The translations under genes and the position numbers were made by a program. From the NCBI GenBank assembly GCA_022821965.1, contig JAJECN010000058.1:62001-126000 (forward strand): a stretch of DNA of 64,000 bases, read 5' to 3'. Under the pieces are notes generated by a model that saw nothing but the letters and a program-made list of their open reading frames with translations, had not been told where the DNA came from and did no database searches. Origin of the DNA: Candidatus Poribacteria bacterium (GTDB taxonomy: Bacteria > Poribacteria > WGA-4E > WGA-3G). Shown piece by piece: positions 24,079 to 34,688 of this stretch (positions are counted from its first letter, which is position 1; the number at the start of each line of letters is the position of its first letter).

Positions 24079-25965
24079 GTGAAAGCAATTCCATTTACGG
24101 CTGTTACCATTAACGACCGATTTTGGAGCCCACGACAGAAAACGAATTCCGAGGCAACGATCCCACACGAATTGGCGCAGTGCCGAACAACCGGTAGAAT
24201 TGATAACTTCGCTAAAGCCGCTGGCTTGATGTCCGGAGACTTTGAAGGTATTTTCTTCAACGATTCTGACGTTCATAAATGGGTAGAGGCGGCATCGTAT
24301 ACACTCTGGACACACCCGAATCCACAATGGGAAGCGGAACTGGATGAGGTCATCGCAAAGATCGCCGCGAGCCAACAGTCCGACGGTTATCTGAACTCCT
24401 ATTTCACACTGGTTGAACCGACAAAGCGGTGGCAGAACCTCGGTATGATGCACGAACTGTATTGCGCCGGACACCTGTTTGAGGCAGCAGTTGCACACTA
24501 CCAAGCCACAGGGAAACAGACGCTGTTAGACGTTGCATGCCGGTTTGCAGATCTGATCGACAACACCTTTGGACCCGACAAACGAGATGGGCTTCCAGGA
24601 CATGAAGGTATCGAACTCGCGCTCGTGAAATTGGCGCGCTTGACAGGCGAAGCACGCTACATGTCGCTCGCGGAATACTTTGTGAGACGACGTGGGCATT
24701 CCCCATCAATTTTTGAGAAAGAATTAGAGAACCCCGACCTTCCGGGCGGGCTTGGCGCGTATCAGCACCACTTCACACGCGACGGAAAATTTGAAGGACA
24801 TTACGCGCAAGCACATCTTCCGATACAGGAACAGACAGAATGCGTTGGGCATGCGGTGCGTGCGATGTATCTCTATAGTGGTGCCGCCGATATCGCTTAT
24901 GAAACTGATGATACTTCTATCGTTAGTGCACTGGAGGCACTCTGGCGGAACGTAGAGAAGCGTTTATATATCACCGGCGGTGTGGGTCCCTCTGGACACA
25001 ATGAAGGTTTCACGCAAGATTACGAACTGCCCAATTTTTCTGCCTACGCTGAAACGTGCGCTTCAATCGGACTCATATTTTGGGCGCATCGGATGTTCTT
25101 GCTGCGGGGTGAGTCCCGCTTTGTTGATGTCTTGGAGACGGCTCTTTACAACGGCGCGCTCGCTGGAATCTCGCTTGATGGCACCGGTTTCTTCTACCAG
25201 AATCCACTGGCGAGCCACGGGGATAGGCATCGACATGAATGGTTCGGATGCGCCTGTTGTCCGCCGAATATTGCTCGACTTCTCGCCTCCGTTGGAGAGT
25301 ACATCTATACGCAATCCGGCGAAGGTTTATGGGTGAACCTGTATATCGGTGGGACAGCCAACGCAACTGTTGCTGGAAATATCCCAGTGAAAGTGACCCA
25401 AGAGACCGATTACCCGTGGTCGGGTGATGTGACACTGACGATCGCGCCAGAAGCACCGGTCTCTTTTGCTCTGAATTTACGGATTCCGGACTGGTGCGAG
25501 CAGTTCGAGGCGCGCGTCAATGGGGAAGTCTACAAACCACAAGTGAATTCCGACGGTTATCTTTCAATCGCGCGCGCATGGCACGCTGGCGACCGTGTAG
25601 AACTCCAGTTGACTATGCCTGTTACAAGCGTTCACGCGCATCCACTTGTGAGAGAAAATCTTGGACGTTCCGCTTTACGTCGGGGTCCGCTTGTCTACTG
25701 TTTTGAAGATATTGATAATCCTAATGAAGCTTTTCAGACGCTGTCCCTCACTAATGATGGTGGGTTGGAAACTACATTCAATAGCGAGTTACTGGGCGGC
25801 GTGACGCTCATCCGTGGGACAGGCAGCGTGCTGGATGATGCCGAGTGGGGAGACAACCTCTACTTAGACACAAAACCCAATGTGAAGCAGGTAGACGTTA
25901 CCGCAATCCCGTATTATGCGTGGTGTAATCGTGGCACGGGCAAGATGGCTGTGTGGGTTCTGTAA
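24079..25965 (+). CDS. GH127-family beta-L-arabinofuranosidase-like enzyme
   Basis: A 628-aa glycoside hydrolase of family 127 (DUF1680). The start is GTG 24079 (VKAIPFTAVTINDRFWSPR); the open frame continues 48 codons upstream across the lipoprotein end and is not real. The family's zinc and catalytic residues are present: Glu325 and Cys327 in YAETCASIG, and Cys393/Cys394 in GCACCPPNIARLL. The cysteine acts as nucleophile in characterised members, which release L-arabinofuranose. The enzyme has no signal peptide. A clear terminator follows it. Confidence 0.9.
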   Translation: MKAIPFTAVTINDRFWSPRQKTNSEATIPHELAQCRTTGRIDNFAKAAGLMSGDFEGIFFNDSDVHKWVEAASYTLWTHPNPQWEAELDEVIAKIAASQQSDGYLNSYFTLVEPTKRWQNLGMMHELYCAGHLFEAAVAHYQATGKQTLLDVACRFADLIDNTFGPDKRDGLPGHEGIELALVKLARLTGEARYMSLAEYFVRRRGHSPSIFEKELENPDLPGGLGAYQHHFTRDGKFEGHYAQAHLPIQEQTECVGHAVRAMYLYSGAADIAYETDDTSIVSALEALWRNVEKRLYITGGVGPSGHNEGFTQDYELPNFSAYAETCASIGLIFWAHRMFLLRGESRFVDVLETALYNGALAGISLDGTGFFYQNPLASHGDRHRHEWFGCACCPPNIARLLASVGEYIYTQSGEGLWVNLYIGGTANATVAGNIPVKVTQETDYPWSGDVTLTIAPEAPVSFALNLRIPDWCEQFEARVNGEVYKPQVNSDGYLSIARAWHAGDRVELQLTMPVTSVHAHPLVRENLGRSALRRGPLVYCFEDIDNPNEAFQTLSLTNDGGLETTFNSELLGGVTLIRGTGSVLDDAEWGDNLYLDTKPNVKQVDVTAIPYYAWCNRGTGKMAVWVL

Positions 25966-25981
25966 TCCACTTTTTTCTTTC

Positions 25982-26015
25982 GATGGGCGGATGTGAAAAT
26001 CCGCCCATCTTTTTT
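25982..26015 (+). terminator. Rho-independent terminator after GH127
   Basis: An 11-bp perfect stem (GATGGGCGGAT / ATCCGCCCATC) with a six-base loop is followed by a T-run at 26010-26015. It closes the plus-strand run that starts at 22281. Confidence 0.9.
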
Positions 26016-26021
26016 GCATAA

Positions 26022-26297
26022 AATTCGCGCCTTATTTTTGGAAGTTACATCACGGCGAAACCGGAACCGAATGATATTGATATTGTCCTTATCTTTGATG
26101 ACGATTTCAACACGGCAGCTTGTAGCGAGGAAGTGAAAAAACTTTTAAGCCACCAACACGCAGCAACCGAATTCGGTGCCAGTATTTTCTGGATACGTCC
26201 ATCATTACTTTTTTTACAAACCTTAGATGAGTTTATTAAAGGCTGGCAGGTCAAACGTGACGGAACGCTCCGAGGCATTGTAGAGGTAGAAGCATGA
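26022..26297 (+). pseudogene. 5'-truncated nucleotidyltransferase-like (DUF6932-type) gene
   Basis: The frame reads FGSYITAKPEPNDIDIVLIF and on to GWQVKRDGTLRGIVEVEA before the stop. The GSx9DxD nucleotidyltransferase signature is intact, but the normal N-terminal part is missing: an in-frame stop at 26019-26021 lies 9 codons upstream and there is no start codon or ribosome site. It directly follows the GH127 terminator, so a deletion or insertion has removed the 5' end. Its stop overlaps the start of the next small gene (ATGA), as in an intact two-gene cassette. Confidence 0.65.
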
Positions 26298-26509
26298 TTC
26301 ACGATGATAAAGAACTCAAAACAAGTCAACAACGTATAGCCTACTTTCAAGATCTGCTCTTGCAATCGCGGGTTAAAGCCACCCCTGAAGAATTTTCCCT
26401 CGTTTCAAGTGGGTATCGGGCAGAAATAGAGAAAATGCAAGCAGAAGTCCTTGAGTATTTAACCCAATACGCTGGTGAACCCTCTGTGAGGTGTGATGGC
26501 AAACCTTAA
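26294..26509 (+). CDS. Small antitoxin-like partner of the truncated nucleotidyltransferase
   Basis: A 71-aa charged helical protein (MIHDDKELKTSQQRIAYFQDLL ... EIEKMQAEVLEYLTQYAGEP). Similar short proteins are found next to DUF6932-type nucleotidyltransferases and may act as antitoxin or partner. It overlaps the stop of the broken upstream gene by ATGA coupling. As its partner is truncated, it may be an orphan. Its 3' end overlaps the convergent decayed muramidase-like gene. Confidence 0.5.
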   Translation: MIHDDKELKTSQQRIAYFQDLLLQSRVKATPEEFSLVSSGYRAEIEKMQAEVLEYLTQYAGEPSVRCDGKP

Positions 26510-27217
26510 GAAATAGGATTTGTTATCAAAATGGCGTTTTCCATCATTTTTACCCGTCAAAACCGGTTGCATATAGGTCTTCAAGTCATCCGAGCGTTTG
26601 AGCCACTTCTGGAGATGATTGGCGTATTTCTCTGGATTCTCTTTTGCCAACGATTGAAAGACCTCCCGCTTTTGGGCATCAAAACGGAGAAAGACCTCCC
26701 ATGCATAGTCCGGGTTCTGAGAACGTTTTGCTTCAAAATCAGCATTGAACGCTCTGACAGCATCCGCAGTGCCCATCCCTCATTGACCGTCCGCCGTAAC
26801 ACCTACAAGTTTCTGAACCTCCTTGACCGCCTCTCTACCAACCAACGTAACGAAATCGGCATAAATCAGTTGGAGTGCAGGGTGGATGTCCCAGGCGTAC
26901 CATCTGCGAAGCGTGTCATAATAGTAGCGTTTGATGATGGTAATATCGACTTTTGGGTCCTTTAGCGGATTGAGTTTTGGATTTCCAGCAAGCTCCCGAA
27001 CATATCTGGGTAAGTGGCGGATATCGCCTTGTTTGCTGCGCCATATCTCCCATTTTTTCTGCGTGATACCAGCATAATTGTTAGCATCGTTAACACCCTC
27101 ATCGTGTGCGATGATGAATACGAGCGCGTGATCGTGGTCAATCGGCACGCCGCGGTAACTTGTCAATATGGCGTACACCGTAAACAAGGAGCAAACCACG
27201 ATAATGGGTTTAGTCAT
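26459..27217 (-). pseudogene. GH108/peptidoglycan-binding-like gene with one in-frame TGA
   Basis: Two reading frames (27217-26780 and 26776-26459) are in the same phase and separated only by a TGA at 26780-26782 and a Gly codon. Read through, they form one protein of about 252 aa. It has a signal-like N-terminus (PIIVVCSLFTVYAILTS), a GH108-like segment (ALVFIIAHDEGVNDANNYAGITQ) and a PG_binding_3-like part (YYDTLRRWYAWDIHP ... VQKLVGVTADGQ-stop-GMGTADAVRAFN). The family often has Trp at this position (DGxWGxxT), so the TGA is probably a TGG mutation. TGA is an ordinary stop elsewhere in the window. The GGAAGAAC site before the ATG remains. Confidence 0.6.
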
Positions 27218-27279
27218 TTTTGTTCTTCCAATTTTTCTTATTAGGACTCAAGAGAGGCTTGAAGTATCCAAGGTAAAAT

Positions 27280-27400
27280 CCGGTGCGGTTGGGAATGCAG
27301 ATCGCGAGAAACACCCCAGCAAAAACACCCCCTTTATCCCCCTTTATCAAGGGGGCAGGTGAGTACACAGCAAAACCGCACCTACCGGACCTAGCGGAGA
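27280..27400. repeat. Composite repeat region upstream of mutL 3' end
   Basis: A gap of 183 bases between two minus-strand genes. It holds an outer inverted pair (TCCGGTGCGGTT near 27281, AACCGCACCTACCGGA near 27373). Inside it lies a C/G-tract palindrome at 27328-27355 that resembles the insert within purH. No gene is seen. Confidence 0.5.
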
Positions 27401-29305
27401 TTATCGGTGAAATCGGCGTTCCAATTCATCGCGTCCCATCTCAACAATAATAGGACGGGAGTGCGGGCAATTGAAGGGGAGCTTCGCTTCGGATAATTCT
27501 TTGATGAGGTTCGTCATCTCTTTCATATCCAACGTATCCCCTGCCTTAACGGCTGACTTACATGCGAGCGTTACCAAGGCGTTGTCAATCGCTTCCGGCA
27601 GTTGCACATCGGTATGTGGCTCTTCAGGGAGTTTATCGAGCAGATCAGTGACAGTCTGCGAGGCGACGCGGGTTGGTAACGGTGATGGGATTGCCCGGAT
27701 TAGAATAGTATTCCCCCCAAATTCCTCCAAATCAAAACCGAGTTTCTTGAAGATGTCGCCGTGGATCTTGAGGATCCCAAGCTGCTGCGGTGTGGCTTCC
27801 ACAGTGACCGGCAGTAGCAATCCCTGTACAGGAATGCCATCGGTTTTTAAGTGGTTGACAAAACGCTCATAAAGCACTCGCTCGGCGGCAACGTGCTGGT
27901 CAATGAAGAAGATTTTATCTCCCGCCTCAGCGATAATATAAGTCTTAAAGAGGTTCGCCTTGAGTTGGACGTTCTCAAAGTCGAGTAGACTGAGATTCAC
28001 ACCTTCAGGAATCTGCTGTTGTGGGGGTTGCACGACGACTTCAGGGGGTATAGACGGAGCTTGCGCTTCCGAAGAAGTGTCAAGTGTCTCAGTCTCTTGT
28101 CCGCTGTCCACTGCCCTCTGTGTGGGAACAACTTGTTCGATGTCTGTTGTCTCCTGTGTCGGGACAGAAGGTGTTTGTCCGCGCTGTGTCTGTACGACCC
28201 GTTGCCCCCTTCCAGTAACGGGTGTGGAAACCCGTCGTGATAAACCGGCATCGCGGGTTTCAGCGTCCTCCTCGGATTGCGTCGGTTCAACGGACGTTTC
28301 GATTTTAGGGATATACTTCGTTTTATGGACGGCGTTGCGAATCATCCGGACGACACCACTATAAATCGTCCGCTCGTTCCGAAAGCGCACCTCGATTTTA
28401 GCAGGATGCACATTCACATCAACCGCTTCGGGGTCAAGCGTTAAGAAAAGCAGGGCAACGGGCTGCCGATCCTTAGCAATCATCGAATCAAGTGCCTCTG
28501 TCAACGCTGCTCCAATGATACGACTGCGAATAGGACGCTGATTGAGGAAAAAGAGTTGATACTCCCGGTTTGGCTTCGTGAATTCGGGTTTCCCGAGCAA
28601 ACCGTAAATCTTCAGGTCAGGCAGTTCCTCTGTAAACTCGATGAGGTTTTCGGCAAATTCTCTGCCGTAGAGGAGACGGACCCGCTCAAGATATGAATCG
28701 CACGCGCGGACATCAAGAATTGATCTGCCGTTGTGCGTCAATGAAAAATGGATTTTCGGATGCGCCAGAGCAGCCCACGTTACCTGATTCGTGACATGAT
28801 TCATCTCTGTGGTATCGGTTTTCAGAAACTTCAGGCGCGCGGGGACATTGTAAAAGAGGTTGTTAACAGACATGTGGGTGCCGGGAGAGCATCCGCTCTC
28901 TTGGACAGAACGAAAAACACCACCCTCAACGTCAACCTTTGTCCCTTCAAGCGCGTCAGCCGTACGGGTGAGGAGCTCAAATTGTGAGACCGAGGCGATA
29001 CTTGCCAGTGCCTCGCCACGGAACCCAAAGGTTTGAATAGATTCAAGGTCTTCAATACGGTTCACTTTACTGGTTGCGTGGCGTTCTAAGGCGAGGAGCG
29101 CGTCCTCGCGTTCCATGCCGCCCCCATTATCGGAGACGCGGATGAGGCGTTTTCCGCCTGCACGGACCTCGACGCGGATAGAGGTGCTGCCTGCGTCCAG
29201 CGCGTTTTCGATGAGTTCCTTGACGACCGAGGCAGGACGCTCGACGACCTCGCCCGCGGCGATTTTATTGGCAACATCTGCAGAAAGTATTTTAATGTTT
29301 GGCAT
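27401..29305 (-). CDS. mutL: DNA mismatch repair protein MutL (endonuclease type)
   Basis: A 634-aa mismatch repair ATPase that links MutS to strand removal. The N-terminal GHKL ATPase is clear: NKIAAGEVVERPASVVKELIENALDAG, DNGGGM, TFGFRGEAL. The C-terminal dimer/endonuclease domain has DQHVAAERVLYE, ACKSAVKAGD, CPHSRPI and the last RRFHR. The first matches the DQHAx2Ex4E metal site, so this MutL probably nicks DNA itself, as in organisms without MutH. The Gln/Thr-rich linker (about 345-430) holds a short repeat (VPTQRAVDSGQ) also encoded at the end of the sulfatase at 36646. Confidence 0.97.
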   Translation of the reverse strand: MPNIKILSADVANKIAAGEVVERPASVVKELIENALDAGSTSIRVEVRAGGKRLIRVSDNGGGMEREDALLALERHATSKVNRIEDLESIQTFGFRGEALASIASVSQFELLTRTADALEGTKVDVEGGVFRSVQESGCSPGTHMSVNNLFYNVPARLKFLKTDTTEMNHVTNQVTWAALAHPKIHFSLTHNGRSILDVRACDSYLERVRLLYGREFAENLIEFTEELPDLKIYGLLGKPEFTKPNREYQLFFLNQRPIRSRIIGAALTEALDSMIAKDRQPVALLFLTLDPEAVDVNVHPAKIEVRFRNERTIYSGVVRMIRNAVHKTKYIPKIETSVEPTQSEEDAETRDAGLSRRVSTPVTGRGQRVVQTQRGQTPSVPTQETTDIEQVVPTQRAVDSGQETETLDTSSEAQAPSIPPEVVVQPPQQQIPEGVNLSLLDFENVQLKANLFKTYIIAEAGDKIFFIDQHVAAERVLYERFVNHLKTDGIPVQGLLLPVTVEATPQQLGILKIHGDIFKKLGFDLEEFGGNTILIRAIPSPLPTRVASQTVTDLLDKLPEEPHTDVQLPEAIDNALVTLACKSAVKAGDTLDMKEMTNLIKELSEAKLPFNCPHSRPIIVEMGRDELERRFHR

Positions 29306-29446
29306 ATTTTTAATTATTGGGTTTTCGCTCCGATTTTTTCGATGTCAAAATCGGGTTCTCGCTTAGATCGGCGTTCATTTGAAGAAATTACGTTTTCTCT
29401 ATCTCTCACAATTCACCACTGGCGAGATTCTAACCCTATTCCATAT

Positions 29447-31495
29447 TTATTGTGCGTTTTGATACAAGAAGCATTGGCACGAATGCGTCTGTGTGAAACT
29501 GGTTTCATCCGGATATTCGTCTTTACACATCGACATTACTTCCGGGCACCGCGGATGAAAATAACACCCAGTCGGACGATTGATTGGGGAAGGCACATCA
29601 CCCTCCAACTGAATTTTTTCGACCCCTGTCTTCTCATCCATCTTCGGTACGGCGGAAAGGAGCGCACGCGTATAAGGATGCTTGGGCGAATCGAAAATTT
29701 CCTCTGTTGCGCCGCGCTCAACGATTCTACCGAGATACATCACCGCCACTTCATCCGCAAAATACTCGACAACGGAAAGATTGTGCGTAATAAAGAGATA
29801 GGTGAGATCAAAATCAGCTTGCAGCGATTTGAGGAGATTCAGTATTTGTGCTTGCACGGATACATCCAACGCACTGGTTGCTTCATCACAGACGATAAAC
29901 TCTGGATCGACAGCAAGACATCGCGCGATACCGATGCGCTGCCTTTGACCGCCAGAGAACTCATGGGGGTAGCGGTTTACCATATCCGGCGATAAGCCGA
30001 CGCGCTGCATCAGTTCTGCGACCCGATCATGGCGTTCATCGGCGGACTCACCGATGTTGTGTGCTTGCATTCCTTCCTGAATAATAGCCCCCACCATCAT
30101 TCGAGGGTTGAGAGACGCATAAGGGTCCTGAAAGATAATCTGCATACGTTTCCGATAGGGATGCATAAGTTCCCGCGTCGCAGTCGCGATGTTAGTCCCG
30201 TCATAGATGAGGTCACCCTCAACAGGCACGCCTAATCGGAGGATGGCTTTGCCAAACGAGGTCTTGCCGGATCCTGATTCACCAACAAGTGCGAGTGTTT
30301 TGCCGCGTGGAATCTCAAGTGTAACATTGTCAACAGCATAAACATAACCGACGGTTCGTTTGAAGATGCCCTTCTGAATAGGGTAGTGAACACAGAGGTC
30401 CTTCACCTGAAGTTGCGGCTGCGCCGCTGTCGGTTGTGTCGAAGAATCCACATTTTTTGAGTCAATTTCTGTTTCGAGTTCAAGCCTTGCAGCCGAAGTC
30501 TTTATAGCGTTAAAAGGCGGTTCAGGATTGTAGAGGTGACAGGCGACGTTGTGCTCACCACCGTTAACAGCATGCAGCGTCGGGGCAATACTTTCGCACC
30601 CATCCATAACCTTTGGACAACGAGCAGCGAATCGACAGCCATCATTATACTCGGTGGCTTTCGGGACCCGCCCGGTAATTGTGTGCAACTGTGTTCCGCG
30701 TTTATCCCGTGCGGGGGTCGATTCAAGGAGTTTCACTGTGTATGGATGCTGTGGGGTTTCGTAGAGTTGCTCCCATGTCCCTATCTCAGCGATCTTTCCA
30801 GCGTACATAACAGCAACACGGTCAGCGATATTAGCAACAACCCCCAAGTCATGCGTAATCAGGAGAACCGCCATCTGCAACTCCTGCTGGAGTCGCTGGA
30901 TGAGTTCAAGAATCTGTGCCTGTATGGTAACATCCAGTGCGGTTGTCGGTTCATCAGCGATGAGGAGCCCTGGGCGACAGGAGAGTGCCATCGCAATCAT
31001 GACACGTTGTTTCATGCCACCCGACATTTGGTGCGGGTATTCATCGTAACGGGCAGCAGGTTCCGGAATACCGACGAGGTCGAGCATTTCAATCGCAGCA
31101 TTCCTTGCAGCGGTACCGCGTAGGTTTTGGTGTTGTTGGATTGCCTCTGAAATCTGGTTGCCGATGGTGAAAACGGGGTTGAGACTCGTCATCGGTTCTT
31201 GGAACACCATGGCGATGTCGTTGCCCTGAATCTTCCGTTTCTCAACCTCAGACAAGCGTGTGATGTCTTGTCCTTTGTAATAGATAGCACCGTCTGCGAT
31301 GAACCCAGCAGGTTGCGCGACGAGTTGAATCACGGAGAGGGCGGTGACGCTCTTACCACACCCCGACTCTCCGACGAGTGCAAAAATCTCGTTCGGTTTG
31401 ATGTCGAAAGAGATACCATCAACCGCACGAGCAAGCCCTTCCGGCGTGCGGAAATAGGTTTTGAGGTTTTGGACACTGAGCAATGCATCGTTCAT
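29447..31495 (-). CDS. Fused oligopeptide/dipeptide ABC transporter ATPase (DppD-DppF type)
   Basis: A 682-aa protein with two complete ABC ATPase domains in one chain. Domain 1 (1-310) has Walker A GESGCGKS, signature MSGGMKQR and Walker B LLIADEPTTALD, then the oligopeptide C-terminal region with CRFAARCPKV. Domain 2 (about 345-680) has GESGSGKT, FSGGQRQRIG and FIVCDEATSALD with CYFHPRCPEV. Such proteins energise import of peptides, nickel or glutathione (GsiA type). No permease or binding protein gene is adjacent, so the partners are elsewhere. A strong promoter places the transcription start at or next to the ATG, which lacks a ribosome site. Confidence 0.93.
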   Translation of the reverse strand: MNDALLSVQNLKTYFRTPEGLARAVDGISFDIKPNEIFALVGESGCGKSVTALSVIQLVAQPAGFIADGAIYYKGQDITRLSEVEKRKIQGNDIAMVFQEPMTSLNPVFTIGNQISEAIQQHQNLRGTAARNAAIEMLDLVGIPEPAARYDEYPHQMSGGMKQRVMIAMALSCRPGLLIADEPTTALDVTIQAQILELIQRLQQELQMAVLLITHDLGVVANIADRVAVMYAGKIAEIGTWEQLYETPQHPYTVKLLESTPARDKRGTQLHTITGRVPKATEYNDGCRFAARCPKVMDGCESIAPTLHAVNGGEHNVACHLYNPEPPFNAIKTSAARLELETEIDSKNVDSSTQPTAAQPQLQVKDLCVHYPIQKGIFKRTVGYVYAVDNVTLEIPRGKTLALVGESGSGKTSFGKAILRLGVPVEGDLIYDGTNIATATRELMHPYRKRMQIIFQDPYASLNPRMMVGAIIQEGMQAHNIGESADERHDRVAELMQRVGLSPDMVNRYPHEFSGGQRQRIGIARCLAVDPEFIVCDEATSALDVSVQAQILNLLKSLQADFDLTYLFITHNLSVVEYFADEVAVMYLGRIVERGATEEIFDSPKHPYTRALLSAVPKMDEKTGVEKIQLEGDVPSPINRPTGCYFHPRCPEVMSMCKDEYPDETSFTQTHSCQCFLYQNAQ

Positions 31496-31501
31496 GAGAT
31501 T

Positions 31502-31530
31502 ACTATAGCATGGAAATTTGTGAAAGTCAA
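31502..31530 (-). promoter_or_regulatory. Promoter for the fused ABC ATPase; likely leaderless mRNA
   Basis: On the minus strand TTGACT and TATAGT are 17 bases apart, with TGC before the -10 box. Only six bases separate the -10 box from ATG 31495, so transcription should start at the A of the start codon or next to it. There is no room for a Shine-Dalgarno sequence. Confidence 0.6.
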
Positions 31531-31556
31531 GGTAAATTCTCGTTTTTGGGTTGAAT

Positions 31557-31586
31557 TTGCAATCAGAAACCTTCTCGTGCTAAAAT
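31557..31586 (+). promoter_or_regulatory. Promoter for the esterase gene
   Basis: TTGCAA and TAAAAT are 18 bases apart, with TGC before the -10 box. The expected leader is about 37 bases and holds the AGAGGAG ribosome site of the gene at 31630. It is divergent from the promoter at 31502-31530. Confidence 0.5.
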
Positions 31587-31629
31587 AGGCACAATTGGTG
31601 CAAAATAGAAAACCAGAGGAGACACGATT

Positions 31630-32646
31630 ATGGCAGTCCAGCGATTTTTGACAGTAGAGCAAAGCACTGAACAACTTCTGAAAGCAGTCCCACCCCTCCA
31701 CTTCAATGGAGCGACAAAAACGGAATGGCAAGAGTGGCGAAAAAGATTCCGACGTAATCTCGTTAAAGACCTGGGTCCCTCGCCAGAAGCGATACCGTTG
31801 GAAGTTGAAACTTTGGAACAGACACAGTATGACGGCTACACACGGGAAAAGATTATCTTCAACCCGGATCCGTTTTCTTCAATACCAGCTTATGTCTTAA
31901 TTCCAGATACTGCAAGCGCAGAAAATCCAGCACCTGCGGTCCTCTGTGCACACGGACACGGAGTTGGTAAAGATGGCGCGGTCGGTATTGTAGAGGATTA
32001 TCAGAAACAATACGCCGTGGAATTAGCAAAGCGTGGATTTGTAACGCTTGCACCAGATTGGCGATGCTTCGGTGAACGGAAGGATCGGGATGAGTGGGCG
32101 CGCCGTCCGGGTCGTGACGGATGCAATGTTGCCTACCTCGCGCTTGGATACTTCGGCTATCAACTGCTGCAACTGAACGTCTCAGATGGGAAACGATGTT
32201 TGGATTACCTACAGTCGCGCCCTGAAGTCGATGGTCGTCGCTTGGGGTGCATGGGGTGTTCGTTCGGCGGCACGATGACGACATACATTTCAGCCTTAGA
32301 TCAGCGGGTTAAGGCAGCGGTTATTGTCTGTTATCTCAGCACATTGACGGACGCATTGAATGATCGCGGGCGTGGGAATACGTGTGGTTCACAGTTCATG
32401 TTTGGACTGAGAAAAGCAGGCGACATCGCGGACGTGGCGGGATTGATTGCACCGCGATCCTGTATGGTGCAAATCGGTTCGGATGATATGTGTTTTATTG
32501 AGGCGGATGCCCTCAAAGCATTTAGGCAAGTAGAGAAAATCTACGCGGCATCAGGGCGAGGCGATCAGTTGGTTCTGGATCATTTTCAGGGCGAACACGA
32601 GATTGATTTGGAGGCGGGGATTACGTTCTTGGAGGAACGACTGTAA
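31630..32646 (+). CDS. Alpha/beta-hydrolase, acetyl-xylan esterase/dienelactone hydrolase type
   Basis: A 338-aa serine hydrolase. The nucleophile elbow is GCSFGG (in LGCMGCSFGGTMTTYI), with the oxyanion region VLCAHGHGVGKDG. The charge-relay Asp and His are probably in VQIGSDDMCF and DHFQGEHEID. Members remove acetyl groups from polysaccharides or open lactones; the substrate is not known here. There is no signal peptide, so it is probably cytoplasmic. AGAGGAG precedes the ATG. Confidence 0.82.
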   Translation: MAVQRFLTVEQSTEQLLKAVPPLHFNGATKTEWQEWRKRFRRNLVKDLGPSPEAIPLEVETLEQTQYDGYTREKIIFNPDPFSSIPAYVLIPDTASAENPAPAVLCAHGHGVGKDGAVGIVEDYQKQYAVELAKRGFVTLAPDWRCFGERKDRDEWARRPGRDGCNVAYLALGYFGYQLLQLNVSDGKRCLDYLQSRPEVDGRRLGCMGCSFGGTMTTYISALDQRVKAAVIVCYLSTLTDALNDRGRGNTCGSQFMFGLRKAGDIADVAGLIAPRSCMVQIGSDDMCFIEADALKAFRQVEKIYAASGRGDQLVLDHFQGEHEIDLEAGITFLEERL

Positions 32647-32653
32647 GCGTAAA

Positions 32654-32675
32654 GGGTAGGAAGAAAAACCTACCC
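32654..32675. terminator. Hairpin between convergent esterase and lysA fragment
   Basis: A 7-bp stem (GGGTAGG / CCTACCC) with an eight-base A-rich loop lies between a plus-strand and a minus-strand gene end. In the minus direction the loop and tail are T-rich. It could stop transcription from either side, but there is no long U-run. Confidence 0.4.
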
Positions 32676-32693
32676 AAACACCGATTCCCGCGT

Positions 32694-33099
<406 letters not shown>

Positions 33100-33103
<4 letters not shown>

Positions 33104-33342
33104 GGTTTGAACCCTCGATCTGGAAAAGCGTTATGAATCGTGATTTTATCTTCGAGCGTAATAACCCTTAGATAACGACCTCCGATTTCAGGAATTGCTG
33201 CCCAAAATCGGAATCTGTTGTGTTCCTGTGGTTCAACATGAACAGCATTTTCAACAACATAAACGCCCCATTCTTTTTTTAAATAAGGGCGTTTCTGCAG
33301 AACTTGCTGCTCAAAATAGTCTGTGAATTTGTACGCTGTCAT
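33100..33342 (-). CDS. DUF4258-like toxin candidate
   Basis: An 80-aa protein (YKFTDYFEQQVLQKRPYLKKEWGVYVVENAVH ... GRYLRVITLEDKITIHNAFPD). It has the RelE-like beta-sheet outline described for DUF4258 proteins, which are often paired with DUF2283 proteins. It is the first gene of a two-gene cassette lying between intact lysA (29 bases upstream) and the lysA fragment. Function as toxin is inferred from the pairing. Confidence 0.6.
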
Positions 33343-33371
33343 TCCGTTATTAAATTAACGCATCCGCACGT

Positions 33372-34643
<1,272 letters not shown>

Positions 34644-34688
34644 TTATTAATTAGTCGTACGATTCATCACATGTTCGTTATCTGACTA

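Noticed and set aside
27960-28364. 134-codon Cys/Ser-rich plus-strand frame within mutL
   Set aside because: Shadow of the low-complexity MutL linker; no ribosome site or homology.
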